A DNA stretch of 48,680 nt from Candidatus Blautia merdavium. Its GTDB lineage: Bacteria; Bacillota; Clostridia; Lachnospirales; Lachnospiraceae. The notes beneath the pieces were generated by a model. The model did not search any database and was not told where the DNA came from. It saw only the letters and a list, made by a program, of their open reading frames with translations. Both the position numbers and the translations under genes were made by a program. The DNA is taken from positions 1-48,680 of the forward strand of contig DWVZ01000013.1 of assembly GCA_019119975.1 (NCBI GenBank), written 5' to 3'. The stretch's first letter is position 1; every line of letters starts with the position of its first letter. Positions 24,291 to 33,366 of this stretch are shown in pieces.

Positions 24291-25046
24291 ATGAGTAAGT
24301 TTTCTATTTCCAATTTGGATTTATATTATGACAACGGCGCGTTTAAGGCGCTGAAAAATATTAATCTGGAGATTGAGCCCAATGAGATCACCGCGTTTAT
24401 CGGACCTTCCGGATGCGGCAAATCCACACTTTTAAAATCTCTGAACCGTATGAACGATCTGGTGGAAGGCTGTAAGATCACAGGTCAGATAAAGCTGGAC
24501 GGAGAAGATATCTATGGCAACATGAACATCAACCTTCTGAGAAAACGGGTGGGCATGGTATTCCAGAAACCCAATCCCTTCCCTATGAGCATCTATGACA
24601 ACATTGCCTATGGTCCCAGGACCCACGGCATCCGCTCAAAGGTAAAGCTGGACGACATCGTGGAGCGTTCTTTAAGAAGCGCGGCAATTTGGGATGAGGT
24701 AAAGGACCGGTTAAAGTTAAGCGCTCTGGGCATGTCCGGCGGTCAGCAGCAGCGTCTGTGCATTGCCCGCGCCCTGGCGGTAGAGCCGGAAGTCCTGCTG
24801 ATGGATGAGCCTACCTCTGCCCTTGACCCCATCTCCACCTCTAAGATCGAGGAGCTGGCAGTGGAGCTTAAAAAGGATTATACCATCATTATGGTAACGC
24901 ATAATATGCAGCAGGCAGCCCGTATTTCTGATAAGACCGCGTTCTTCCTCTTAGGAGAAGTGGTAGAATACGGGGAGACAGAGCAGATCTTCTCCATGCC
25001 GAAGAATAAGAAAACCGAGGATTACATTACAGGGAGGTTTGGCTGA
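24291..25046 (+). CDS. pstB: Phosphate ABC transporter ATP-binding protein PstB
   Basis: A 251-residue ATPase that drives phosphate import. It carries the Walker A motif GPSGCGKST (38-46), the Q-loop [24 protein letters not shown] typical of PstB, the signature [16 protein letters not shown] and Walker [13 protein letters not shown]. Its length is standard. Its TGA stop overlaps the phoU ATG (TGATG). Confidence 0.97.
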   Translation: MSKFSISNLDLYYDNGAFKALKNINLEIEPNEITAFIGPSGCGKSTLLKSLNRMNDLVEGCKITGQIKLDGEDIYGNMNINLLRKRVGMVFQKPNPFPMSIYDNIAYGPRTHGIRSKVKLDDIVERSLRSAAIWDEVKDRLKLSALGMSGGQQQRLCIARALAVEPEVLLMDEPTSALDPISTSKIEELAVELKKDYTIIMVTHNMQQAARISDKTAFFLLGEVVEYGETEQIFSMPKNKKTEDYITGRFG

Positions 25047-25699
25047 TGAGACTGAAATTCGACCAGCAGCTTGAAGAATTGAACCGGGAGCTGATCAAGA
25101 TGGGAGCTCTGTGTGAGCGGGCTATCCGTCTTGCAGTGGATCAGCTGATGAAGGCAGAAGCACAGAAGGCAAAGGAAGTAAACCAGATCGAGATGGAGAT
25201 CAACCACAAGGAGCGGGAGATCGAAGCACTCTGCATGAAGCTGATCCTGCAGCAGCAGCCTGTGGCAAGCGATCTGCGCCAGATTTCCTCTGCATTGAAA
25301 ATGATCTCTGACATGGAAAGGATCGGTGACCAGGCGCAGGACATAGCGGGAATGTCAAAGTTTGTCCAGGTGCAGGAGATCGCCCACACCGTCCATGTGG
25401 GGGAGATGGCGGAAGCCACCATTAAAATGGTAACAGAAAGCATAGATTCTTTTGTAAAAAAGAATATAGAAACTGCCCGCAATGTGGTAAAATATGATGA
25501 TGTAGTAGACAATCTTTTCCTTCAGGTAAAGGAAGAGCTGACAGGAAAAGTGATCGACGATTCTAAAAATGCGGAATACTATTTGGATCTGATCATGATC
25601 GCTAAATATTTCGAGAGAATCGGCGACCACGCAGAAAACATTGCCCAGTGGGTGGAGTATTCCATCACAGGGGAACACGACGATTCAGAACAGGAGTAA
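25046..25699 (+). CDS. phoU: Phosphate transport regulator PhoU
   Basis: A 217-residue all-helical protein made of two three-helix PhoU repeats. The metal-binding signatures are EIEALCMKLILQQQPVASDLRQISSALKMISDMERIGDQAQDIA in the first repeat and LIMIAKYFERIGDHAENIAQW in the second. PhoU dampens Pst activity and passes the phosphate status to the PhoR kinase. It is translationally coupled to pstB and followed 2 bases later by the response regulator gene. Confidence 0.96.
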   Translation: MRLKFDQQLEELNRELIKMGALCERAIRLAVDQLMKAEAQKAKEVNQIEMEINHKEREIEALCMKLILQQQPVASDLRQISSALKMISDMERIGDQAQDIAGMSKFVQVQEIAHTVHVGEMAEATIKMVTESIDSFVKKNIETARNVVKYDDVVDNLFLQVKEELTGKVIDDSKNAEYYLDLIMIAKYFERIGDHAENIAQWVEYSITGEHDDSEQE

Positions 25700-25701
25700 T
25701 T

Positions 25702-26382
25702 ATGGTTTATTTGGTAGAAGATGATGACAGTATCCGGGAACTGGTGGTCTATACGCTGAACAGCCAGGGCATGGAGGCAGAGGGATTTTCCCTCCCTTCT
25801 GATTTCTGGCAGGCAGTGGAGAAGAAGATTCCGGACCTGGTCCTTCTGGACATTATGCTTCCGGAGGAGGACGGTCTGGAGGTTCTAAGGAAGCTGCGGA
25901 AAAGATCCGATACAAAGCAGCTTCCCATTGCCATGCTGACGGCGAAGGGAAGCGAGTACGACACAGTAAAAGGGCTGGACAGCGGAGCAGATGATTATAT
26001 TCCCAAGCCTTTCCGCATGATGGAGCTGGTTTCCAGGGTCAGGGCGCTCCTGCGCAGGACAGGGAAGCTGGCATCCGATAACGATGAGGAATATACACTG
26101 GAAAATTTATATGTATCAAAAAGGAAGCATCAGGTAAAGGTAGACGGGGAGGAGATCACCCTGACGATGAAGGAATTCGAGATGCTGCTTCTTCTTTTAT
26201 CGAACCCCGGGATCGTGTTTACAAGAGCCCAGCTTTTGGATAAGATCTGGGGGTACCAGTTTGACGGAGAAAGCCGGACCGTGGATGTGCATATCAGGAC
26301 CCTGAGACAGAAATTAAAGACAGCAGGGCGCTTTATCGAGACAGTCCGCGGCATGGGATATAAAGTAGGGGGAACATCATGA
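25702..26382 (+). CDS. phoP: Response regulator PhoP/PhoB
   Basis: A 226-residue OmpR-class regulator. The receiver domain has acidic residues in VEDDDS, the phospho-acceptor Asp50 (LVLLDIMLP), and Lys in YIPKPF. The winged-helix domain (about 130-226) has LTMKEFEMLLLLLSNPGIVFTR and RTVDVHIRTLRQKLK. The start at 25702 has AGGAG upstream; an 18-codon upstream extension overlaps phoU and is rejected. It probably activates the pst genes through the TTTACA repeats upstream of pstS. Confidence 0.93.
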   Translation: MVYLVEDDDSIRELVVYTLNSQGMEAEGFSLPSDFWQAVEKKIPDLVLLDIMLPEEDGLEVLRKLRKRSDTKQLPIAMLTAKGSEYDTVKGLDSGADDYIPKPFRMMELVSRVRALLRRTGKLASDNDEEYTLENLYVSKRKHQVKVDGEEITLTMKEFEMLLLLLSNPGIVFTRAQLLDKIWGYQFDGESRTVDVHIRTLRQKLKTAGRFIETVRGMGYKVGGTS

Positions 26383-28037
26383 CAAAACGTATTCTGAGAT
26401 CCATCCTCCTGGTAGCAGTCCTGGTGCTGGCAGCCAGCACAGGCGCAACCCTGGGGATTTTATACTACCATTTCGGCGGCCAGCTGGAAGAGGAGCTGAG
26501 AAGAGAGGCATCGTATCTGTCCGTGTCCGTGGAGAAAGAGGGCATTGAGGCATTTGACGACCTGCCGGCTGACGCAGAACGTGTGACTTATATTGATACA
26601 GACGGTACTGTACTGTTTGACAACCGGGCAGACGAGAATGGTATGGAAAACCATGGTGACAGGGAAGAGGTAAAGGAAGCCCTGGAGCAGGGCTCCGGGA
26701 GGGCAGTGAGAAATTCCGATACCTTGTCCCAAAGGACGCTGTACTATGCCCTGCGTCTGTCTGACGGGAAGGTGCTGCGGGTTTCCAGTACACAGTACAA
26801 CATTCCGGGACTGCTGGGAGGCATGATCCAGCCTCTGCTGATCATCCTGATCCTGATGGCGGCACTGTCGGCATGGATTGCCTACCGGGTGTCCAGGGGG
26901 ATTGTGGAGCCGATCAACCAGCTGGATCTGGACCATCCGGAGGACAACCAGGTCTATGACGAGATCGCGCCGCTGCTGACTAAGATCAACCGGCAGCAGA
27001 AGCAGATCCGCAGAGAGATCGCGGATGCCAAGCGGCAGCAGGAGGAATTTTCCATTATTACGGAAAATATGGAAGAAGGCTTTGTTATCCTGGATGTGCA
27101 TACGGAAGTGCTGTCCTATAATTCCAGCGCCTTAAAGCTGCTGGGGGCAGAGGAGTCCAGGGAAAGGAGAAGCATCCTGGCGATGAACCGGAGCCAGGAA
27201 TTCCAGAGGATCGTGGAGCAGGTGCTGTCCGGTAGACATGTGATCACCATGCTGGAGCTTGGGGACAGGAGCTGCCAGATCGCTGCCAACCCTGTGTTTC
27301 ATGACAATGAGGTCAGCGGAGCCGTGCTCCTGATCCTGGATATGACGGAGCGGATGAAAGGGGAGCAGATGCGCAGAGAATTTACTGCCAATGTTTCTCA
27401 TGAGCTGAAGACGCCCCTGACTTCCATCTCCGGATTCGCGGAGATCATCAGCGACGGATTCGTAAAGCCGGAGGATACCAGGAAGTTTGCGGGAAGGATC
27501 TTCAAAGAGGCGCAGAGACTGATCACGCTGGTGAATGATGTGATCAAGATCTCCCAGCTGGATGAAGGCAAGCTTCCCTATGAAAGAGAAGAGACCGACC
27601 TGTATGAGCTGTGCAGGGAAATCCTCAGGCGGATGGAAGAGCGGGCATCCGCGGCAGGGGTGCATCTGTACCTGAAAGGACCCCATAAAAAGATCACCAC
27701 GGTGCAGACCATTCTGGATGAGGTCCTGAACAACCTCTGTGACAATGGCATCAAGTATAACAAAAAAGGCGGAAACCTTACGGTGACCATTGAGGAAGGA
27801 GAGGGAGAGACCAGGATTTCCGTGGAGGATCAGGGCATCGGCATCCCGGCGGAGGACCAGAAGAGAGTCTTTGAACGGTTCTACCGGGTGGATAAAAGCC
27901 ATTCCAAAGCCATCGGCGGTACAGGACTGGGGCTGTCCATTGTAAAGCACGGCGCCATGTACCTGGGTGCGGAAGTGAAGGTAGAGAGTACCCTCGGAAA
28001 AGGCAGTACCTTTACGCTGGTGCTGCCGGAGCAGTAA
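26379..28037 (+). CDS. phoR: Phosphate sensor histidine kinase PhoR
   Basis: A 552-residue membrane kinase. TM1 is about 7-29 and TM2 about 153-170, enclosing an extracytoplasmic loop of about 120 residues. A PAS domain (about 220-330), the dimerisation box with His341 (FTANVSHELKTPLTSISGFAEII) and the ATPase domain (NNLCDNGIKYN, DQGIGIPAEDQKRVFERFYRVDKSHSKAIGGTGLGLSIVKHG) follow. The gene overlaps phoP by 4 bases (ATGA). In B. subtilis-type systems the sensor responds to phosphate through wall-teichoic-acid intermediates; in others it works through Pst/PhoU. The linked phoU favours the latter here. Confidence 0.93.
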   Translation: MTKRILRSILLVAVLVLAASTGATLGILYYHFGGQLEEELRREASYLSVSVEKEGIEAFDDLPADAERVTYIDTDGTVLFDNRADENGMENHGDREEVKEALEQGSGRAVRNSDTLSQRTLYYALRLSDGKVLRVSSTQYNIPGLLGGMIQPLLIILILMAALSAWIAYRVSRGIVEPINQLDLDHPEDNQVYDEIAPLLTKINRQQKQIRREIADAKRQQEEFSIITENMEEGFVILDVHTEVLSYNSSALKLLGAEESRERRSILAMNRSQEFQRIVEQVLSGRHVITMLELGDRSCQIAANPVFHDNEVSGAVLLILDMTERMKGEQMRREFTANVSHELKTPLTSISGFAEIISDGFVKPEDTRKFAGRIFKEAQRLITLVNDVIKISQLDEGKLPYEREETDLYELCREILRRMEERASAAGVHLYLKGPHKKITTVQTILDEVLNNLCDNGIKYNKKGGNLTVTIEEGEGETRISVEDQGIGIPAEDQKRVFERFYRVDKSHSKAIGGTGLGLSIVKHGAMYLGAEVKVESTLGKGSTFTLVLPEQ

Positions 28038-28056
28038 AGGAAAAACAGATGCATAG

Positions 28057-28108
28057 AAAAAGAGAGAATGTGTACAGCAGGTTCTGCTGTGCTGCATTCT
28101 CTCTTTTT
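28057..28108. terminator. Bidirectional terminator between phoR and the V-ATPase operon
   Basis: AAAAAGAGAGAATG (28057-28070) pairs with CATTCTCTCTTTTT (28095-28108), with an inner CAGCAG/CTGCTG hairpin. Runs of T and A on the two sides allow it to serve both convergent operons. Confidence 0.85.
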
Positions 28109-28136
28109 CCTTTGGGGACAGCCGGCGCCGGTTGGG

Positions 28137-28757
28137 TCAGCTGTTTCCCTGCATCCGCTTGATCACCTTTAAGCGGGTGAATTCCTCCCGCTCTTTTTCT
28201 TCCAGGGCATTGGAGATGCTCTTGGTCAGAGCCTCATACTTGGGAATGGTAATATTTTTCAAAGCGTTTGCCCGCTTCTGAGTTTTCTTGATATTCACTG
28301 CCAGACGATAGGCAGAATTTTCTACCATGGAGAGCCGGATGGTCAGCTGCTTTACCTTCTCAAAGGCTGCCCGGGCTTCGTCCAGGGAAGCCTTGGTGCC
28401 GTAGTAGGAATAGGTAGGCGTATCCAGGGAGGGGTCTGAGCGCACCAGGGGGATCTCTGTACCCATGACGCTGCGGGTCTTGATGGAGATGGAGTTCTCC
28501 ACCGGGACAGTCCGGGAAATCTCCTGGACATGGCTGATGCCGATCTCCATATTCGCCTTCTGCAGCGCCGCGTAGGCAGTGCGGAAAGTCATATCAATCT
28601 GAGACTGGATATCCTTTGCCTGGTCGATCAGCTCCATCAGTTCCCGGATGAGGATATTCCGCTTTTTATCCATCAGGTCAAAACCCTGCCTGGAAAGGGC
28701 AAGGGAGTTCTTTGCCAGAATCAGATTTCCTTTGGTGGGAAAGGTATTCGGGTCCAT
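28137..28757 (-). CDS. ntpD: V-type ATP synthase subunit D
   Basis: A 206-residue central-stalk (rotor shaft) subunit. The N-terminal helix begins NTFPTKGNLILAKNSLALSRQGFDLMDKKRNILI, the typical start of V/A-type subunit D. The C-terminal coiled helix contains RLSMVENSAYRLAVNIKKTQKRANALKNITIPKYE. It is the last gene of the operon. AGAGGTG precedes the ATG. Confidence 0.95.
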   Translation of the reverse strand: MDPNTFPTKGNLILAKNSLALSRQGFDLMDKKRNILIRELMELIDQAKDIQSQIDMTFRTAYAALQKANMEIGISHVQEISRTVPVENSISIKTRSVMGTEIPLVRSDPSLDTPTYSYYGTKASLDEARAAFEKVKQLTIRLSMVENSAYRLAVNIKKTQKRANALKNITIPKYEALTKSISNALEEKEREEFTRLKVIKRMQGNS

Positions 28758-28820
28758 TACATCACCTCTTCTTTATGGAAACTGCGCTGTCCCGCAATTA
28801 TGGGACAGTGCGGCTGCTGT

Positions 28821-30209
28821 CTAATGCTGCTCTTCCCGGGGAACGTAGTATTGATCCAGGATCTTAGTATCGATACGGTCCAGCTCTTCTCTGGGCAGCA
28901 TACCCAGAAGCTCCCAGCCTTTGTTCAGAGTGTCCAGAATACTGCGGTTTTCTTCCGGTCCCTGCCCTACGAACTGCTCTTCAAAGGCAGTGCCGAATTC
29001 CAGGTATTTCTTGTCAATGGGAGAGAGCTCGTCCTCACCGATAACAGAGGCAAGGGCTCTGGCGTCCCCCACTTTGGCATAGCAGGAGAAGAGCTGGTTT
29101 GCCACATCCTGGTGATCTTCCCTGGTGAAGCCTTCTCCGATGCCGTCCTTCATCAGACGGGAAAGAGAGGGCAGCACATTGATGGGAGGATAGACCGCCT
29201 GTCCGTGCAGCTGTCTCTCCAGTACGATCTGCCCTTCGGTAATATATCCGGTCAGGTCCGGGATGGGATGGGTGATGTCATCGTTGGGCATGGTAAGGAT
29301 GGGGATCTGCGTCACAGACCCGGTGCCGCCCCGGACAATGCCAGCCCGTTCATAGAGGGTAGCCAGCTCGCTGTACAGATAGCCCGGATAGCCCTTTCTG
29401 GAAGGAATCTCTCCTTTGGAGGAGGAAACCTCACGCATAGCTTCACAGAAGGAAGTGATATCTGTCAGGATGACCAGGATATGCATCCCCTTTTCAAATG
29501 CCAGGTACTCGGCAGCCGTCAGAGCTACCTTCGGTGTGATCAGACGTTCCACCACCGGGTCGTTGGCAAGGTTTAAGTACATGACTACATGGTCGGATAC
29601 ACCGCTTTCCTCAAAGGTGCGGCGGAAGAACTCAGCCACATCGTATTTCACGCCCATAGCGGCGAATACAATGGCGAATTTCTCATCGCTGTCTGCGCCC
29701 AGGGAAGCCTGCTTTACGATCTGTGCTGCCAGCTGGTCGTGGGGAAGCCCATTTCCGGAGAAGATGGGGAGCTTCTGTCCGCGGATCAGGGTGGTAAGCC
29801 CGTCGATGGCAGAGATTCCGGTCTGGATAAAGTTGCGGGGGTATTCTCTGGTGACAGGATTTAAGGGAAGCCCGTTGATGTTCAGTTTCATTTCCGGGAT
29901 CACAGGTCCAAGGCCGTCAATGGGTCTGCCGATCCCGTCAAAGGTACGTCCCAGGATATCCGGAGACAGGTCTGCCTCCATGGGGCGTCCGGTCAGCTTT
30001 GTCCTGGTATTTAAGAGGGACATGTTCTCCGTTCCCTCAAAAACCTGGATCACGGCTTTGTCCTCATAGATTTCCACGATGCGTCCCAGTTTTTTCTTAT
30101 TATTTTCTACTTTAAATTCTACGATTTCATCATAGGAGGCATCTCTGACGCCTTCCAGGACAACAAGAGGTCCGTTGATCTCGCTTAAGCCCAGATATTC
30201 GATTGCCAT
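28821..30209 (-). CDS. ntpB: V-type ATP synthase subunit B
   Basis: A 462-residue non-catalytic nucleotide-binding subunit of the V1 head. Features include [43 protein letters not shown] and an altered P-loop region ([15 protein letters not shown]), typical of subunit B. It alternates with A in a hexamer. The ATG at 30209 follows AGGAGG; subunit A lies 14 bases upstream in the direction of transcription. Confidence 0.97.
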   Translation of the reverse strand: MAIEYLGLSEINGPLVVLEGVRDASYDEIVEFKVENNKKKLGRIVEIYEDKAVIQVFEGTENMSLLNTRTKLTGRPMEADLSPDILGRTFDGIGRPIDGLGPVIPEMKLNINGLPLNPVTREYPRNFIQTGISAIDGLTTLIRGQKLPIFSGNGLPHDQLAAQIVKQASLGADSDEKFAIVFAAMGVKYDVAEFFRRTFEESGVSDHVVMYLNLANDPVVERLITPKVALTAAEYLAFEKGMHILVILTDITSFCEAMREVSSSKGEIPSRKGYPGYLYSELATLYERAGIVRGGTGSVTQIPILTMPNDDITHPIPDLTGYITEGQIVLERQLHGQAVYPPINVLPSLSRLMKDGIGEGFTREDHQDVANQLFSCYAKVGDARALASVIGEDELSPIDKKYLEFGTAFEEQFVGQGPEENRSILDTLNKGWELLGMLPREELDRIDTKILDQYYVPREEQH

Positions 30210-30223
30210 AAATCAGTCCCTCC

Positions 30224-31990
30224 TTATCCGTTCTTTTCCATGACGGTGTGATAGAAATCGTCGATGGATTTTTTGTAATCGTCTATTTTTTCCAGATGAT
30301 CATTGGGCACATCGTATTTGATGGCAATGATCCGTTCAAAGATATTTTCCTGCTTCAGTACAGACACCGGCATGCCCATATTGATCAGCGCCCGGCATTT
30401 CTTGTACAGATAGAGGATAACCTCCATCATCTTAAACTGCTTTTCCAGGGAAACGCAGGTGTCGTCCGGGTGGAAGGCGTTCTGCTGGAGGAAGCCCAAA
30501 CGGATGACTCTGGCGATCTCCAGGGTCAGCTTCTGATCATCCGGCAGCACGTCGCTTCCGATCAGCTTCACGATCTCCATCAGGCTGCTTTCCGAGTTCA
30601 GGATGGCCATCAGCCGGTTGCGGTATTCCACAAAGCGGGGCGATACATTTTCACTGTACCAGTAGGAAAGATCGTTTAAATATTCACTGTAGCTGGTCAG
30701 CCAGTGGATCGCCGGGAAATGGCGGGCATATGCCAGGGACTTATCCAGTCCCCAGAAGCAGCGGACGAAACGCTTGGTGTTCTGTGTGACCGGTTCGGAG
30801 AAGTCGCCGCCCTGAGGGGAAACCGCTCCGATGATGGAGACAGAGCCTTCGGTGCCGTTTAAGTTCTGCATCATGCCGGCGCGTTCATAGAAAGCGGAAA
30901 GTCTGGATGCCAGATAGGCGGGGAAGCCTTCCTCCGCAGGCATTTCCTCCAGACGTCCGGACAGCTCACGCAGCGCCTCTGCCCAGCGGGACGTGGAGTC
31001 TGCCATGATCGCCACATCGTAGCCCATATCCCGGTAATACTCTGCCAGGGTAATGCCGGTATAGATGGAAGCCTCACGGGCTGCCACAGGCATATTGGAG
31101 GTATTGGCAATGAGGGCGGTGCGCGCCATCAGAGGATTTCCTGTCTTGGGATCGTGGAGCTTGGAGAAATCCTCCAGTACCTGAGTCATTTCATTGCCCC
31201 GCTCTCCGCAGCCGATGTAGATGATGATGTCCGCATCGGACCATTTGGCGATCTGGTGCTGGGTCATGGTCTTTCCTGTGCCGAATCCGCCGGGCACCGC
31301 CGCGGTTCCCCCTTTGGCAATGGGAAACAGGGTGTCCAGGATCCGCTGCCCGGTGACCAGAGGACGGGACGCCGGGTACCGTCTGCTGGTGGGGCGGGGG
31401 ATACGGATGGGCCATTTCTGCGCCAGCTTCAGCTGGTATTCGCTTCCGTCCTCCAGTGTAAGGACTGCGATGGTCTGGGTTACGGTGTACTTTCCGTCGG
31501 GAAAGACTTTGGTCACGGTTCCGTGGATCGCAGGGGGAACCATGGACTTATGGACAATGGAGGCAGTTTCCTGAACCTCAGCGATCACCGTGCCGCCGTA
31601 GACTTCCATGCCTTCCTGTATGGTCATGTGTACGTCCCACAGCTTTTCCGTATCCAGAGAATCCACCTCCATACCTCTGGAAATATATTTCCCTGACTGC
31701 TCCGCAATGACAGAGAGAGGGCGTTCGATGCCGTCGAAGATATTGTCCAGGATCCCGGGTCCCAGGGTGACGGAAATGGCGTCTCCCGTGGCAGTCACTG
31801 TCTCGCCAGGTTTTAATCCGCTGGTTTCCTCAAAGACCTGTACGGTGGTGGTATCTTTGGTAAGGGAGATGACTTCTCCCACCAGGTGCTGCTGCCCTAC
31901 ATGGACCATTTCGGACATTTTGAATCCGGTGTTGCCTTTCAGATAAATGACCGGGCCGTTAATGCCGTAGATTATACCAGTTCTTTTCAT
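30224..31990 (-). CDS. ntpA: V-type ATP synthase catalytic subunit A
   Basis: A 588-residue catalytic subunit. The P-loop is GGFGTGKT, at the place of the usual GPFGSGKT, so Pro becomes Gly and Ser becomes Thr; the essential GKT is kept. Other family marks are ERGNEMTQVL, ADSTSRWAEALRELSGRLEEMPAEEGFPAYLASRLSAFYERAG and the bulge insertion (about 110-190) of A-subunits. It overlaps the upstream subunit E gene by 4 bases (ATGA). It couples ATP hydrolysis or synthesis to rotation of the membrane ring. Confidence 0.97.
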   Translation of the reverse strand: MKRTGIIYGINGPVIYLKGNTGFKMSEMVHVGQQHLVGEVISLTKDTTTVQVFEETSGLKPGETVTATGDAISVTLGPGILDNIFDGIERPLSVIAEQSGKYISRGMEVDSLDTEKLWDVHMTIQEGMEVYGGTVIAEVQETASIVHKSMVPPAIHGTVTKVFPDGKYTVTQTIAVLTLEDGSEYQLKLAQKWPIRIPRPTSRRYPASRPLVTGQRILDTLFPIAKGGTAAVPGGFGTGKTMTQHQIAKWSDADIIIYIGCGERGNEMTQVLEDFSKLHDPKTGNPLMARTALIANTSNMPVAAREASIYTGITLAEYYRDMGYDVAIMADSTSRWAEALRELSGRLEEMPAEEGFPAYLASRLSAFYERAGMMQNLNGTEGSVSIIGAVSPQGGDFSEPVTQNTKRFVRCFWGLDKSLAYARHFPAIHWLTSYSEYLNDLSYWYSENVSPRFVEYRNRLMAILNSESSLMEIVKLIGSDVLPDDQKLTLEIARVIRLGFLQQNAFHPDDTCVSLEKQFKMMEVILYLYKKCRALINMGMPVSVLKQENIFERIIAIKYDVPNDHLEKIDDYKKSIDDFYHTVMEKNG

Positions 31991-32571
31991 TCCATCAGCC
32001 CTCCGTCAAAATTAAAATTTTCTTTTTCCGCTTCAAACAGGGTAAGAAGCGTATTGTCTATGAGAATATTCTTTCCGGGGATCACAGCCCGGATGCCTCC
32101 CAGAAAAGGAGTGTCGGAAATAAGGAGCGCAGCCCCCGTCTCTTTGGAAAGGCGCTCCAGGAGCGGCTCATCGGAAGGGGTGAGATAGATCTGCACCTGA
32201 TCCGTTCCGGCAATCTTCAGAGCTTCCCGGATCTGATCTGCGTTCCACTGTACATACGCTTCTGTGCGGGTAAAAGCCTCCAGCATTTCCCGGACTTCCC
32301 CGAACAGTTTTTCCCGCAGCTCCTGCTGCTTTTTGGAAATCTCCCGCTTGATATGGAGATGCTCTGCGGACAGAGCCTTATTGATCTGCCGGGCGGCATT
32401 CTCTGATTCTATTTTAAACTGATGCTGTGCGGCTTCCTGCTTCAGCGCTTTGTGCTCCTGAAACTCCTTTTCCAGGTTTTCTCGGTATTCGGAGAGGGCT
32501 TTGCGAGCTTCTTCTCTGGCGCTGTCCATGGAGACAGCATAGAAATGCTTCAGTTTTTCTTCCGTTGTCAT
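31987..32571 (-). CDS. ntpE: V-type ATP synthase subunit E
   Basis: A 194-residue peripheral-stalk subunit. The N-terminal 110 residues form a long charged helix (HFYAVSMDSAREEARKALSEYRENLEKEF), and the C-terminal globular part has GGIRAVIPGKNILIDNTLLTLFE. The start at 32571 is preferred because AAGGTG lies 6 bases upstream; alternative in-frame starts are at 32577 and GTG 32580. Confidence 0.88.
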   Translation of the reverse strand: MTTEEKLKHFYAVSMDSAREEARKALSEYRENLEKEFQEHKALKQEAAQHQFKIESENAARQINKALSAEHLHIKREISKKQQELREKLFGEVREMLEAFTRTEAYVQWNADQIREALKIAGTDQVQIYLTPSDEPLLERLSKETGAALLISDTPFLGGIRAVIPGKNILIDNTLLTLFEAEKENFNFDGGLME

Positions 32572-32587
32572 ATGCATCACCTTCTTG

Positions 32588-32896
32588 TCATAATTTTAAT
32601 CCGATGGCTTCGTTTACATAAGAAGTAATAAAGTCCGGCGCCCGTCCGGTACCGTGGCGGTCCGGGATCTCGATCAAAAGAGGGAGTCTGTGGTTCAGCC
32701 GGACATCGTCAATGATATCCGGGAATTCCCTGCCGAATTTTTCCGTCAGGAGGATAATGCCGTTTTCCTTGCTGCTGATGGCATCCTCCAGGGCTTTCTT
32801 CAGCTCTTCCCTCTCGTGGACCACCACACCTTCCACACCGGCGAGGCGCATACCTGTATAAGTATCAATGTTGTCACTGATCAAAAACATTTTCAT
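32588..32896 (-). CDS. ntpF: V-type ATP synthase subunit F
   Basis: A 102-residue Rossmann-like subunit that sits on the central stalk. It begins MKMFLISDNIDTYTGMRLAGVEGVVV, with IILLTEKFGREFPDIID in the middle, both typical of V/A-type subunit F (called ntpG in Enterococcus). It lies between genes K and E. Confidence 0.93.
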   Translation of the reverse strand: MKMFLISDNIDTYTGMRLAGVEGVVVHEREELKKALEDAISSKENGIILLTEKFGREFPDIIDDVRLNHRLPLLIEIPDRHGTGRAPDFITSYVNEAIGLKL

Positions 32897-32915
32897 GGAA
32901 ATCTTCCTTTCCTTA

Positions 32916-33353
32916 TCAGCCCAGTCTGCTGAGGATCATAAAGGAGATGATCAGACCGTAGAGGGCAATACCTTCTGCCATGGCTACGAAGATCATGGAT
33001 TTACCGAACAGGGAGCCGTCCTCGCTGATGGCGCCTAAAGCCGCGCTGGCAGAGGAAGCTACCGCGATACCGGAGCCGATGCCGGACAGACCGGTTACCA
33101 GCGCTGCGCCCAGGTATCCAAGACCCTGTGCCAGACCGGAAGCATCTGTGCCGGAAGCGGCAGAAGCAGTTACTGTGCCGCCGAACATGACAATGGTTCC
33201 CACCAAAAGGGCGCCGAAGAAGAAGAAACAGTTGCATGCCAGAGACTTTTTATAGCGTTTCCGGTTCTTTTCTCCCAGGAAGAATGCTCCGAAGGGAATG
33301 ATGATGCTTAAAATTAAAGCTGCTGCAATGGTGATCTGAATAAGTGTTGTCAT
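32916..33353 (-). CDS. ntpK: V-type ATP synthase proteolipid subunit K (c)
   Basis: A 145-residue membrane rotor subunit with four hydrophobic segments (about 3-27, 40-66, 75-105, 115-143). Only the last hairpin has the ion-carrying acid: Glu in FVAMAEGIALYG (about 126). The first hairpin has no equivalent Glu, so one ion site serves four helices, as in 16-kDa V-type proteolipids. The motif GIGSG appears where Na+-binding rings have GIGQG, and Gly follows the Glu, so the Na+ ligand set of E. hirae NtpK is not evident. Proton coupling is plausible but not proven. AGGAGG precedes the ATG. Confidence 0.93.
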   Translation of the reverse strand: MTTLIQITIAAALILSIIIPFGAFFLGEKNRKRYKKSLACNCFFFFGALLVGTIVMFGGTVTASAASGTDASGLAQGLGYLGAALVTGLSGIGSGIAVASSASAALGAISEDGSLFGKSMIFVAMAEGIALYGLIISFMILSRLG

Positions 33354-33366
33354 AATATAAATCCTC

